From Bacteroidales bacterium (GTDB taxonomy: Bacteria; Bacteroidota; Bacteroidia; Bacteroidales; P3): a stretch of 54,653 nt of DNA. The stretch lies in NCBI GenBank assembly GCA_004551865.1, contig SFPR01000003.1, positions 1 to 54,653 on the forward strand. Reading direction: 5' to 3'. The position numbers and the translations under genes are program-made. The stretch's first letter is position 1; each line of letters opens with the position of its first letter. Below are positions 1-8,914 of the stretch, piece after piece. The notes under the pieces are model-generated. The model searched no databases. It saw only the letters and a list, made by a program, of their open reading frames with translations, and was not told where the DNA came from.

Positions 1-130
1 TATAACCGAGGCAAAGCCGAACGATTATGAATACTTCTTCGACTTCGATGTGTTCAATTCGGGAATGTATGTGGTGGTAATCCACACCCCGAAAGGCAAA
101 ACAAGCAAACAGTTGATTGTAAACAAATAG
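1..130 (+). CDS. C-terminal end of a T9SS-secreted protein (partial)
   Basis: An open frame runs in from the left edge (codons from base 2) to TAG at 128-130, giving 42 residues that end in GKTSKQLIVNK. A Gly-x-Tyr-Val-Val-Val strand, a Gly-Lys turn and a final Lys-x-Leu-Ile-Val-x-Lys are the pattern of the type A C-terminal sorting domain, which directs Bacteroidota proteins through the type IX secretion system and is then cleaved by the PorU sortase. The passenger part lies outside the window, so its function cannot be told. A hairpin terminator follows 4 bases after the stop. Confidence 0.75.
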   Translation, partial: ITEAKPNDYEYFFDFDVFNSGMYVVVIHTPKGKTSKQLIVNK

Positions 131-133
131 GTA

Positions 134-184
134 AGAAAATCAAAACGGCGTTTCTCACAGCACAAAACGCCGCTTTGATTTTCT
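134..184 (+). terminator. Hairpin terminator built from two palindrome-repeat units
   Basis: Arms at 134-153 and 165-184 pair over about 20 bases with one mismatch, around an 11-base loop. Each arm contains the AAACGSCG core that recurs in arrays elsewhere in the window (centres 148 and 170, 22 apart). It lies just after the T9SS cargo stop codon, so it probably ends that transcript. The T run after the stem is short, TTTT inside the arm. Confidence 0.65.
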
Positions 185-392
185 GCAAACAGCCGTTATT
201 TAACGCTTTTGCCATTTTTGTTTCAACCAAACAAAGATAGGTAGTCATAGAACCTCATAGGAGGTCATGTTTTACTGAACTATTCTATTATATAAAGGGG
301 CAAAATGTTGTGTCAATCGGGGTTCAAACATAGGTGAATGCGGTATATTTTGATTGCAAAAAGGCTGTGTTTTTGTCTTGCCGAGAGAATAG

Positions 393-424
393 TTGGGCTA
401 TTTCAAATAAAAATAGTACCTTTG
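393..424 (+). promoter_or_regulatory. Bacteroidota-type promoter for purL
   Basis: The -7 box TACCTTTG at 417-424 matches TAnnTTTG, with TTG at 393-395 as -33 element 21 bases upstream. The expected start is near 430, leaving a leader of about 15 bases before the purL ATG. The rest of the gap from 185 shows no gene. A CAAAGATA on the minus strand at 232-239 lacks a -33 partner. Confidence 0.7.
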
Positions 425-444
425 CAGGGTAAAAATTTCAGTCT

Positions 445-2685
445 ATGGCAAACAATCAAATCGTAACAGTTGAAACAGCTAAGGAGTTGGGATTGCTTCC
501 CGAAGAGTTTGAGAAAATCAAAGAGTATCTCGGGGGAAGAACGCCAAATTATACAGAGTTGAGTATTTACTCGGTGATGTGGAGCGAGCATGCTTCTTAT
601 AAAAATTCAATAAAGTATCTTAAAACTCTCCCTAAGGAGGGTAAGCAAATGTTGGTAAAGCCCGGTGAGGAGAATGCAGGTATGGTTGATGTGGGCGGAG
701 GCTTGGCTTGTGTTTTCAAGATCGAGTCTCACAACCACCCTTGTGCAGTTGAGCCTTTCCAAGGTGCTGCAACAGGCGTCGGAGGTATCAACAGAGATAT
801 TTTTACCATGGGTGCAAGACCTGTGGCTCAACTGAACTCCCTACGTTTTGGTGATTTGAACAATCCTCACACACAATGGTTGGTCAAAGGTGTAACAAAG
901 GGTATCTCTCACTATGGCAACGCTTTCGGAGTGCCTGTTCTGGCAGGAGAGGTGTTCTTTAACGATTGCTTTGAACACAATCCGTTGGTCAATGCAATGA
1001 GTGTGGGTGTGATGAGAAAGGAAGACCTTATCTCGGCTGTTGCAAAGGGTAAGGGTAATCCTATATATATTGTGGGTTCTGCAACAGGTAAGGACGGCAT
1101 TCACGGAGCTACCTTTGCTTCTGCCGATGTTACCGAAAACACTGCGGACGATATTCCTTCAATCCAAGTGGGCGACCCTTTCCAAGAGAAGTTGTTGCTT
1201 GAGGCTACGCTCGAACTCGGCAAGAGTGGGGCGATTGTCGGTATGCAGGACATGGGTGCTGCCGGCATTATCTGCTCTACTTCGGAGATGAGTGAGAAAG
1301 GCGGCTCGGGAATGGTGATTGATTTGGACAAAGTGCCTTTGAGACAACAAAACATGGAGGCTTGGGAGATTTTGCTTTCGGAAAGTCAGGAGAGAATGTT
1401 GGTTTGTGTCAAGAAAGGTCAGGAAGAAACGGTCGAGAAGATATTTGAGAAGTGGGACTTGAATTGTGCAAAAATCGGAGAGGTCATAGACGAAGATATG
1501 CTTTACTTCCATTGGAAGGGTGAGCTTGTTGCACAAGTTCCTGCGGCATCTTTGGTTTTGGGCGGTGGAGCTCCCGTATATGAACGCTCATACAAAGAGC
1601 CTGCTTACTATCAACAAGCCAAGGAGTTCTCGAAAGACAAGGTTACAGAGCCGGATATTAAGGAGGCAAAGAAGATTGCCAACTTCCTTGCAGCAGCTCC
1701 AAACATTGCTTCCAAGAGATGGGTGTATGAACAATATGATTCTATGGTCGGAACGAGAAATATGTCCACCAACAGACCGTCTGATGCAGGTGTTGCCAAC
1801 CTTAAAGGTACTGACAATGCGATTGCGATGACTTGCGATTGTAATTCGAGGTATGTTTATTCGGATCCTTGCCTTGGTACGCAGATGGCTGTGGCAGAGG
1901 CGGCAAGAAACATTGTTTGTGCAGGAGGTGAGCCTTTGGCAATAACCGATTGTTTGAACTTTGGCAACCCTTACAACGAAGAAACGTATTGGCAGTTTGT
2001 AAAGTCTATAGAGGGAATGGGCATAGCTTGCAGAAAGTTTAACACTCCGGTAACAGGCGGAAACGTGAGCTTCTACAATCAGGCTTCGATGAACGGTAAG
2101 GTTGAGGCTGTCTATCCTTCTCCTGTCATAGGCATGATTGGAACGATTGAAAAGGATAAGCAGATGACCATGGACTTCAAAACAGATGGTGCAACGGTAT
2201 ATTTGATTGGTGAAATGGTCGATGACATAAGTTGTTCTGAATACCTTTATTCTTATAAGGGCATCAAGTTGTCCCATGCTCCATATTTTGACATTGATAA
2301 GGAAGCCAATATGCAAAAAGCTCTAAGCGACCTTATCAATCAAGGTATCATAGAGTCGGCACACGATGTGAGCGAAGGTGGATTGTTTATTGCGATGTTG
2401 GAAAGTGCAATGTGCAGAAACTTAGGCTTTGAGTTATATACAAGTGGCGAGATTCGTTTAGATTCTTTCCTCTTTGGCGAAGGTCAAGGCAGGGTTGTGG
2501 TTACCGTAAAGGCAGGAAAAGAAAACGACTTTATAGATATGCTGAACATTTCCAACGTTCCGTGTTGTGCAGTCGGCAGCGTGAGAGCAGACGGCGTGAT
2601 AATGGTCGATGAGGAAGTCTTTGGCAAAGTGTCGGACTTCAAGACGGTATATGACAACGCAATAGGCGATGTATTGGATAAGTAA
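445..2685 (+). CDS. purL: Phosphoribosylformylglycinamidine synthase subunit PurL
   Basis: PurL is the ATP-dependent synthetase of the FGAM synthase complex in de novo purine synthesis; it converts FGAR to FGAM using ammonia from a glutaminase subunit (PurQ). At 746 residues it is the small PurL type, which lacks the fused glutaminase domain of the ~1,300-residue form, so PurQ and PurS should be encoded elsewhere. The catalytic-His segment MWSEHASYKN (His49) and the ESHNHP segment followed by a Gly-rich ATP loop are clear, and the second AIRS-like half contains TGGNVSFYNQ. The ATG is the first after the promoter. The next gene starts 34 bases after the stop and may be co-transcribed. Confidence 0.95.
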   Translation: MANNQIVTVETAKELGLLPEEFEKIKEYLGGRTPNYTELSIYSVMWSEHASYKNSIKYLKTLPKEGKQMLVKPGEENAGMVDVGGGLACVFKIESHNHPCAVEPFQGAATGVGGINRDIFTMGARPVAQLNSLRFGDLNNPHTQWLVKGVTKGISHYGNAFGVPVLAGEVFFNDCFEHNPLVNAMSVGVMRKEDLISAVAKGKGNPIYIVGSATGKDGIHGATFASADVTENTADDIPSIQVGDPFQEKLLLEATLELGKSGAIVGMQDMGAAGIICSTSEMSEKGGSGMVIDLDKVPLRQQNMEAWEILLSESQERMLVCVKKGQEETVEKIFEKWDLNCAKIGEVIDEDMLYFHWKGELVAQVPAASLVLGGGAPVYERSYKEPAYYQQAKEFSKDKVTEPDIKEAKKIANFLAAAPNIASKRWVYEQYDSMVGTRNMSTNRPSDAGVANLKGTDNAIAMTCDCNSRYVYSDPCLGTQMAVAEAARNIVCAGGEPLAITDCLNFGNPYNEETYWQFVKSIEGMGIACRKFNTPVTGGNVSFYNQASMNGKVEAVYPSPVIGMIGTIEKDKQMTMDFKTDGATVYLIGEMVDDISCSEYLYSYKGIKLSHAPYFDIDKEANMQKALSDLINQGIIESAHDVSEGGLFIAMLESAMCRNLGFELYTSGEIRLDSFLFGEGQGRVVVTVKAGKENDFIDMLNISNVPCCAVGSVRADGVIMVDEEVFGKVSDFKTVYDNAIGDVLDK

Positions 2686-2719
2686 AAATTATATTAACAT
2701 AGTAAGACAGACAAGAAAA

Positions 2720-4120
2720 ATGAAAAAACTATTCGTATCAATTTTGTGCTTGGGAATGTCTTTCGGTTTGTTTGCCCAAAATGAGGGCGGTTTAACACCC
2801 GAAATGCTCGGAAAAATCAAACAATCTTACAAGGCAACTCCGCAAGACAAAGCACTTAGAAATGCAGTTGCCAACAACAAAATTCAATCTTTGGCACTCA
2901 ACTTGGACAATGTCAATAAATATGACACTCACTTTTCAAACAGAGTGAACAGTCGCGGAGTTACAGACCAGAAGTCTTCGGGACGTTGCTGGATGTTCAC
3001 AGGTTTGAATGTCATGAGGAGCGAAATGATTGCCAAGTACAACCTCGGAGCATTTGAGTTCAGCCAGAATTACTTGTTCTTCTACGACCAGTTGGAGAAG
3101 AGCAACTTGTTCCTTTCTCTTATAATAAAACACATTGATGAACCGCTTGATAGCAAAAATAATGAGTGGTTGTTTAAGAATACTCTTTCGGACGGAGGAC
3201 AGTTTACGGGAATATCAGACTTGGTTACCAAGTATGGACTTGTTCCTGCAAGCGTTCAACCTGAGACATACAACTCCAACAACACCAACAAGATTGATGA
3301 ACTCATTACATTGAAGCTCAAAGAATATGCCTTGGAACTTCGTGCCATGAAAGCCGACAAAAAAGTAAAGGCAGACAAGTTGGAGAACCGCAAGATAGAG
3401 ATGCTCTCGCAAGTTTATCGTATGTTGGTATTGGCATACGGCGAACCGGTTCAAGAATTTACCTACACACTCAGAGATATTAACGGAAAGGAAATCTCAA
3501 CCGAGACTTATACTCCGCAATCTTTCTACCAAAAGTATGTGGGCAAAGACTTGAAGAACTCATACGTGATGTTGATGAACGACCCTTCGAGAGAATTTTA
3601 CAAAGTCTATGAGATAGAAAACGACCGCCACGTAATGGACGGAGCAAACTGGAAATACCTCAATCTTCCTATCGAAGACATAAAACCAATCGCCATTGCT
3701 TCTATCAAAGACTCCACAATGATGTATTTCTCTTGCGATGTGGGTAAATTTCTTTACTCAGACAAGGGATTGTTGGACGTAAACACTTTTGACTACGGCT
3801 CACTTATGGGAACAACGTTTGGAATGGACAAAAAACAACGCATTCAGACCTTTGCAAGCGGCTCTTCCCATGCTATGACGCTTTGTGCTGTAGATTTGGA
3901 TAAGGACGGTAAACCTCTAAAATGGTTGGTCGAGAACAGCTGGGGACCTTCTCACGGTTTTCAAGGACACCTTATCATGACAGACGAGTGGTTTGACGAA
4001 TATATGTTCAGAGTTGTTGTAGATAAGAAGTATATTCCGGCAAACATCATGAAGTATTTGGACCAAAAACCTATCATGCTCCCACCTTGGGATCCTATGT
4101 TTAGTGAAGATATTGATTAG
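2720..4120 (+). CDS. Exported C1-family cysteine peptidase (aminopeptidase C / bleomycin hydrolase type)
   Basis: This is a 466-residue papain-fold peptidase of the PepC/bleomycin hydrolase family. The catalytic cysteine is Cys90 in SSGRCWMF, His384 lies in GSSHAM and Asn406 in VENSWG, so the triad is intact. Unlike cytoplasmic PepC it starts with a signal peptide (MKKLFVSILCLGMSFGLFAQ), which places it in the periplasm or outside. The ATG at 2720 was chosen because it opens directly on the signal peptide; an in-frame extension to 2669 overlaps purL and adds no recognisable sequence. Exported homologues are common in peptide-fermenting Bacteroidales. It may supply amino acids from external peptides, but its substrate is unknown. 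Confidence 0.9.
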   Translation: MKKLFVSILCLGMSFGLFAQNEGGLTPEMLGKIKQSYKATPQDKALRNAVANNKIQSLALNLDNVNKYDTHFSNRVNSRGVTDQKSSGRCWMFTGLNVMRSEMIAKYNLGAFEFSQNYLFFYDQLEKSNLFLSLIIKHIDEPLDSKNNEWLFKNTLSDGGQFTGISDLVTKYGLVPASVQPETYNSNNTNKIDELITLKLKEYALELRAMKADKKVKADKLENRKIEMLSQVYRMLVLAYGEPVQEFTYTLRDINGKEISTETYTPQSFYQKYVGKDLKNSYVMLMNDPSREFYKVYEIENDRHVMDGANWKYLNLPIEDIKPIAIASIKDSTMMYFSCDVGKFLYSDKGLLDVNTFDYGSLMGTTFGMDKKQRIQTFASGSSHAMTLCAVDLDKDGKPLKWLVENSWGPSHGFQGHLIMTDEWFDEYMFRVVVDKKYIPANIMKYLDQKPIMLPPWDPMFSEDID

Positions 4121-4138
4121 TTGTTTTTGCCAATCAAG

Positions 4139-4867
4139 ATGAGAACGATAAGAATATCTGCATTTGCAACTTCGGTGCTGTTGTCTTTTGCCTTGTTTTC
4201 GCAAACGCCCGACAGCCTTGACTACTCTTACGGACAAGAAGATTACTACTCTGAACAGCAGGAGGAGGAAGTGTATGAGCCGTCCGACGAAGAGAAAATC
4301 ATTCAGGACGAATCGGACAAGGCTCGAGAGGTGTTGCTCGGCACAGAAGACATCGTGAGCTATGTTCAGTACCTTTTGGACAACGACAGCTTGGTTGTGC
4401 GTTATGCAAAGTATGATTCGGAAGACCAATGGGTAGAATACATAGGCTCAAATGGTGCAAGCGAAACCCTGCTCGGCAAGTTGGATGTGATAGACGACAA
4501 AGAAGAAGGATTTTTCTACTGCAAAGAATACGTTTTCAATGAAAACAAGGCGTGGGACTTCATTTACGAACGACTATATGACAAGAACGGAAAGTTGATC
4601 TTCTTTGTGCGTCAATACAATACCTACAACTCGGGCTGTGCCGAGGTTGCGTTTGAACGTTCCGAATATTATTGGGACGAGAACGGAGAACTGATACGCA
4701 AAACCTACGAAATATACGACTCTCACAACCAATCGTTGGATATACAAGACTGTTGGATGGAAAGAGAAGTGTATGACAAAATAATGGACAAGGAAACCTT
4801 TTTGTCGATATACCACTTTCATCAATCAGAGAGCGAAGAGGGAAACAATAATGACAGTTTTGAATAA
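4139..4867 (+). CDS. Exported protein of unknown function
   Basis: A 242-residue protein with a signal peptide (MRTIRISAFATSVLLSFALFSQ) and then an acidic, low-complexity stretch rich in Asp, Glu, Gln and Tyr (about residues 25-60). The remainder is rich in Trp, Tyr and acidic residues, with phrases such as YDKNGKL and YYWDENGEL that resemble MORN/YD-like beta-hairpin repeats, but I do not recognise a named family. The ATG at 4139 begins the signal peptide. It sits 18 bases after the peptidase and 9 bases before coaX, so it is in the same operon. Confidence 0.6.
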   Translation: MRTIRISAFATSVLLSFALFSQTPDSLDYSYGQEDYYSEQQEEEVYEPSDEEKIIQDESDKAREVLLGTEDIVSYVQYLLDNDSLVVRYAKYDSEDQWVEYIGSNGASETLLGKLDVIDDKEEGFFYCKEYVFNENKAWDFIYERLYDKNGKLIFFVRQYNTYNSGCAEVAFERSEYYWDENGELIRKTYEIYDSHNQSLDIQDCWMEREVYDKIMDKETFLSIYHFHQSESEEGNNNDSFE

Positions 4868-4876
4868 CAAAAGGCA

Positions 4877-5608
4877 ATGAAACTCGTCATCGACAGAGGC
4901 AACACACTCTTCAAGTTGGGCGTCTTTGACGGTCGGGACTTGATTGAGGTAAGGTATCTTCAAGAGTTGAACAAATCAACTCTTGAAGATATTTTACTGA
5001 CTTTTGATGTCAGTAAGGCAATTCTTTGTTCTGTCGGAGGCAATCTTTCGCAAGATTTGACAGACTTGCTCAAAGCCCAAACCAAGTTCCTCTCAATGAG
5101 CAACACACTCTCTCTTCCAATCAAGATAAGCTACAACAATCCCAATGCCTTGGGCAAAGATAGAATTGCAGCCATGGTCGGAGCGAGAGAAATGCTCAAA
5201 GGGCAAAATGTAGCGGTGATTGATGCGGGTAGTTGCATTTGTATAGATTTGCTTGACGAACACTCGGTCTATCAAGGTGGTGTTATTACCCCCGGATTGG
5301 GCATGAAATATAGAGCGTTGCATACTTTTACAGCAAACTTGCCGTTACTATATTTGGACGAAAAGCACTATGATTGTTGCCAAAACAGCACCGAGGGTTG
5401 CATTCGTTCGGGAGTGCAGAACGGAACGATTTTTGAGATTGAAGGATTTATTTCCCGCTGCAAGGAACTCTGCAAAGACCTTCGCATAGTGGTAAGCGGA
5501 GGTGATGCAGACTTTGTCGCACGAGGATTGAAAGAAGAAACGCTTGTGGATAAACACATTGTATTGAAAGGATTAAACGTAATATTAGATGAGAATATCG
5601 AAGAATAA
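4877..5608 (+). CDS. coaX: Type III pantothenate kinase
   Basis: CoaX phosphorylates pantothenate in the first step of coenzyme A synthesis; type III enzymes use the ASKHA fold. At 243 residues it has the usual length. Visible motifs are the N-terminal phosphate loop IDRGNT (Asp6), the substrate-binding GKDR segment around residue 93, VIDAGSC in the position of the conserved D-x-G-T/S, GGVITPG, and a C-terminal SGGDA. Its last 20 bases overlap the next gene, which indicates translational coupling. coaX next to an outer-membrane barrel, a TPR protein and lptC is a recurrent Bacteroidales grouping. Confidence 0.93.
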   Translation: MKLVIDRGNTLFKLGVFDGRDLIEVRYLQELNKSTLEDILLTFDVSKAILCSVGGNLSQDLTDLLKAQTKFLSMSNTLSLPIKISYNNPNALGKDRIAAMVGAREMLKGQNVAVIDAGSCICIDLLDEHSVYQGGVITPGLGMKYRALHTFTANLPLLYLDEKHYDCCQNSTEGCIRSGVQNGTIFEIEGFISRCKELCKDLRIVVSGGDADFVARGLKEETLVDKHIVLKGLNVILDENIEE

Positions 5609-6896
5609 TTTTTTTGTAATCTTACTGTTTTTGGCAGCGGTAATGCAATGTTTTGTGAGTAGAGGACAAAACACCGTAAGTTCACCATACAGCAAGTATG
5701 GCATAGGAGAGACGGATATGTTCAAGAACTCTGTCAATGCCGCAATGGGTGGTGTTGGTTATGCAATGCACCGCAACAACATGGTGAACAATATCAATCC
5801 TGCATCTTACTCTGCAATCGACTCAATGTCGTTTGTGTTCGACATTGGCTTCTATACCAACAACGTAATTTTGAGAAGCAATACCGCAAAGACCACAGGA
5901 AGCATCGGGGGCATATCTCACATCATGTTTGCTTTCCCTGTGCATAAGACAACAAAGATTGCAGGAGGATTGTTACCCGTTTCCTCGATTGATTTCACTT
6001 CTTCCGAAACTCACATCGGCGACACTGTCAATATAGGAACATATAAGGCAACATACGCAGGGGACGGCGGAGTGAACAAAGCCTTTGTCGGTGTGTCCTT
6101 TCAGCCCGGCGAGAAAGCAGGATTTCTTCACAATCTTTCAATCGGAGCAAATATTTCTTATTTGTTCGGAAACTATTACAGAAGTTCTACTTTGAGCTTT
6201 CCCGATTCTGCCTATCACTTATCTTCTCGCATAGAAAACAACTACAAAATCTCGGCTTTTGCAGTCGATTTCGGCTTGCAGTATTTCCAAACGCTTAAAA
6301 ACGGCGATGTGTTTGGCATTGGTATAGCTTATGATTTGGCAAACACACTTCCGACCGAAAATCAATACCGACACTATACCTACAGCGTTACGGCAGGTGT
6401 CGAAACAATCAGAGATTCTGTAAGATACCAAGACACAGAGGGTGAAATAAAATATCCTCAGACCATAGGAGTGGGTTTGTCGTACGAAAGGCCGCAAAAG
6501 CTCTTCGCCGAAATTGACGCAACCTTCACAGAATGGTCAAAACTCGAAATTCAATCGGCTCAATATACCGATGTATTGAAAGACGATTTGAGAATAAATG
6601 CAGGAATTGAGTACAAGCCGAACGTTTATGGCAATTACTTGCAAAAAATCAGCTATCGCTTCGGATTAAACTACTCGAGCGGAATGTTGTATCTGAACGA
6701 CAGACAAATACGTCAGTATGGTATTGCATTGGGATTTGGATTACCAATCAAAAAACAAGGAACACAGATAAACATCTGCTTTGAATATGGCAAACAAGGC
6801 ACGAAAGAGAGCAACCTTATCGAGAAAGATTTCTTCAAGATAGGTGTCTCTTTCTCGGCAAAGGACAGATGGTTCTTCAAAAGGAAATATCAATAG
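5589..6896 (+). CDS. FadL/OmpP1-like outer-membrane beta-barrel protein
   Basis: A 435-residue protein with a signal peptide ending near SRGQ, followed by SPYSKYGIGE, AMGGVGYA and NNINPASYSAID. These N-terminal features are typical of Bacteroidota outer-membrane proteins of the FadL/OmpP1 type, in which a plug is followed by about 14 strands of alternating aromatic and polar residues. Several such strands are visible, and the protein ends in a barrel-like segment (FFKIGVSFSAKDRWFFKRKYQ). It overlaps coaX by 20 bases. The family is linked to passage of hydrophobic compounds, but no substrate can be assigned here. Confidence 0.8.
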   Translation: MRISKNNFFVILLFLAAVMQCFVSRGQNTVSSPYSKYGIGETDMFKNSVNAAMGGVGYAMHRNNMVNNINPASYSAIDSMSFVFDIGFYTNNVILRSNTAKTTGSIGGISHIMFAFPVHKTTKIAGGLLPVSSIDFTSSETHIGDTVNIGTYKATYAGDGGVNKAFVGVSFQPGEKAGFLHNLSIGANISYLFGNYYRSSTLSFPDSAYHLSSRIENNYKISAFAVDFGLQYFQTLKNGDVFGIGIAYDLANTLPTENQYRHYTYSVTAGVETIRDSVRYQDTEGEIKYPQTIGVGLSYERPQKLFAEIDATFTEWSKLEIQSAQYTDVLKDDLRINAGIEYKPNVYGNYLQKISYRFGLNYSSGMLYLNDRQIRQYGIALGFGLPIKKQGTQINICFEYGKQGTKESNLIEKDFFKIGVSFSAKDRWFFKRKYQ

Positions 6897-6940
6897 AAAA
6901 AACAATAGACAAGAAATCAATAAACAAGAGTTAGAGAAAA

Positions 6941-8317
6941 ATGAAAAAAACAATCTTCACAATGGCTGCCTGTGCAGTGATTTTTGGAGCATGGGACGCA
7001 AAAGCTCAACGCTTTGGCAATACACCGGAAGATAGTACCGCCTGCATTGCAAACAATTCCCTTTATCAGGAATTTTACAAACAGAAAAATTATAAGGACG
7101 CTTACGAACCATGGTCGCAGGTTGTCAAGCATTGTCCAAAGTATCACATCAATACTTTCATCAGAGGTATAAATATAATGAAGAGCATGATTGCAAATGC
7201 GGCAAATCCTGCTGAAAGAGACAAGTATATAGACGAATATCTTGCCCTTCAAGACATAAAAACAGCGGCTTTCGGAGAAGAATACAACAACATAGCTGCA
7301 AAAGCAAAGATTTTGACGGAGTACCGTCCTACACAAAAAGAACAAATCTACAACTTGTACAAAGAAGCAGCCGAAAAAGGCGGCAGCAATTTGGACGCAC
7401 AATATTGTCCGCTCTATGTGGAGGCAACAATCAACTACCTCCACTCTATAAAGGCAAATTCAGAGCAGATGTCTGTTCTCTTTGATGCTTACGACTATGC
7501 TTCTGAGACTTTGGAACACATAGTAAAGCAAAACAAACTTGCGTTAATTGAGGCTCAAGAGGCGGCAGATGCCAAGAAAATCAAGAAAGCAGAAACTGAA
7601 TTGAATAACTCGATGAGCTACCTCGGCATGACGGAACAAATGATTGAACCATTTGCGTCTTGTGAGCGTATCATAGAAATCTATGAACCTAAGTTCAAGG
7701 CAAATCCAAACGACATTGAACTGTTGAAAAAGATTACCACCAATTTGGACAGAAAGAATTGTACAAAGTCTGACCTTTTCTTCTTGGCAACAGAAAATCT
7801 TCACAAATTGGAACCAACAGCTAAGTCGGCTTTCATGATGGGAAGAATGTTGATGGACAAGGATAAAAATAAAGAAGCTGCCAACTATTTGGAAGAAGCT
7901 GTCAAAACATTTGAGGACAACGACTCAAAGGCAAAAGCATCTTACCTTTTGGCAACTGCACTTATGAACTCGGGACAATACTCTGCAGCAAGAACGGCTG
8001 CTTACCAAGTGGCACAATATGACAAGACCTTGGAAGGAAAGGCTGTTCTTTTGGTTGCCAATATGTATTTGAAGAGTGCTGTTTCTTGTGCTTCTCACGA
8101 GGGAAAAATCAGAGGAGCTGCATGGGTGGCATACGACGAGGCTGCAAGAGCAAAGGCTATCGACCCTTCGATTGCGGCAGATGCTCAAAAAGTAATGAAT
8201 GCTGCTCACTCTCAGTGGCCTTCAAAAGAAGATATGTTCTTCAACTCAATCAACCAAGGTTCGGCTTTCAGTGTTGGTTGCTGGATTGGAAAAGGCACAA
8301 CAGCAAGATGTCGATAG
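6941..8317 (+). CDS. Exported tetratricopeptide-repeat protein
   Basis: A 458-residue protein with signal peptide MKKTIFTMAACAVIFGAWDAKA, then helical pairs of TPR type, for example FYKQKNYKDAYEPW near the N-terminus and ASYLLATALMNSGQYSAARTA near the C-terminus. A repeat-rich periplasmic scaffold between a barrel protein and lptC occurs in many Bacteroidales genomes and suggests a role in envelope assembly, although none is established from this sequence. The last 10 bases overlap the lptC start. Confidence 0.75.
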   Translation: MKKTIFTMAACAVIFGAWDAKAQRFGNTPEDSTACIANNSLYQEFYKQKNYKDAYEPWSQVVKHCPKYHINTFIRGINIMKSMIANAANPAERDKYIDEYLALQDIKTAAFGEEYNNIAAKAKILTEYRPTQKEQIYNLYKEAAEKGGSNLDAQYCPLYVEATINYLHSIKANSEQMSVLFDAYDYASETLEHIVKQNKLALIEAQEAADAKKIKKAETELNNSMSYLGMTEQMIEPFASCERIIEIYEPKFKANPNDIELLKKITTNLDRKNCTKSDLFFLATENLHKLEPTAKSAFMMGRMLMDKDKNKEAANYLEEAVKTFEDNDSKAKASYLLATALMNSGQYSAARTAAYQVAQYDKTLEGKAVLLVANMYLKSAVSCASHEGKIRGAAWVAYDEAARAKAIDPSIAADAQKVMNAAHSQWPSKEDMFFNSINQGSAFSVGCWIGKGTTARCR

Positions 8318-8904
8318 ACCAAGTGTCGAACAGTAGTAATAAAATTTCTTATAAACAACAGGTACACCTGCTCGGTGCAGGTGTGCTTGTTTTTTTGTTG
8401 CTTTTTGTTTCGTGTTCAAAAGAAAAGAAACCTCAAAATAAGTCTGCCGAAAAGGCTCTTCCCTCACAGGTGGTGAAGAATGCTCATCTGATAAGAAGCC
8501 TTGGAGGCAATGTGGACATAGAATTGAAAGCTCCTCTTATCGAAATATATTCGCAAGACACCTCTCTGATGTGCTGTCCCGAAGGAATTGACATCACCTT
8601 TATCAATCCCGACATGACAAAAAAGGCACACCTGAAAGCCGATTATGCAATCAATCGCAACAATTCCAATCTATATTACATCAAAGACAATGTGGAGATA
8701 ATCGACTTTGAGAACCAAGATACATTCTATTGCACTGACCTATATTGGATTAAAGATTCGGCACTTCTTCGCACCGATTTGCCGATACGCAGAGTGTCTG
8801 CCGCAGGAACAGACTTTGGAGACGGACTGAGGGCAACCGATACTTTTGACAGCGTTCAAATAAAAAATCCACACGGCACTCAGCTTGTGGACGAAAATCA
8901 ATAA
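8308..8904 (+). CDS. lptC: LPS export periplasmic bridge protein LptC
   Basis: LptC links the LptBFG transporter to LptA and carries lipopolysaccharide across the periplasm. The 198-residue product has an N-terminal membrane segment (LLGAGVLVFLLLFVSC) that also resembles a lipobox, then a beta-rich domain with alternating strands such as VDIELKAPLIEIYS and NLYYIKDNVEIID that fits the beta-jellyroll of LptC. The ATG at 8308 was preferred because it precedes the membrane segment; an open frame further upstream lies within the TPR gene. It overlaps that gene by 10 bases, in keeping with coupling. Identification rests on fold pattern and gene context. Confidence 0.8.
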   Translation: MSIDQVSNSSNKISYKQQVHLLGAGVLVFLLLFVSCSKEKKPQNKSAEKALPSQVVKNAHLIRSLGGNVDIELKAPLIEIYSQDTSLMCCPEGIDITFINPDMTKKAHLKADYAINRNNSNLYYIKDNVEIIDFENQDTFYCTDLYWIKDSALLRTDLPIRRVSAAGTDFGDGLRATDTFDSVQIKNPHGTQLVDENQ

Positions 8905-8914
8905 ATCGATTTTG

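Noticed and set aside
185..416. Purine riboswitch upstream of purL
   Set aside because: The promoter places the start near 430, leaving a leader of about 15 bases, and no aptamer core was seen.
1588..2316. A 242-codon minus-strand open frame inside purL
   Set aside because: It lies fully within purL, has no promoter and a composition typical of antisense shadow; PurL motifs are intact.
2669..2719. A longer N-terminus of the C1 peptidase
   Set aside because: It overlaps the purL end and precedes the signal peptide, which must be N-terminal.
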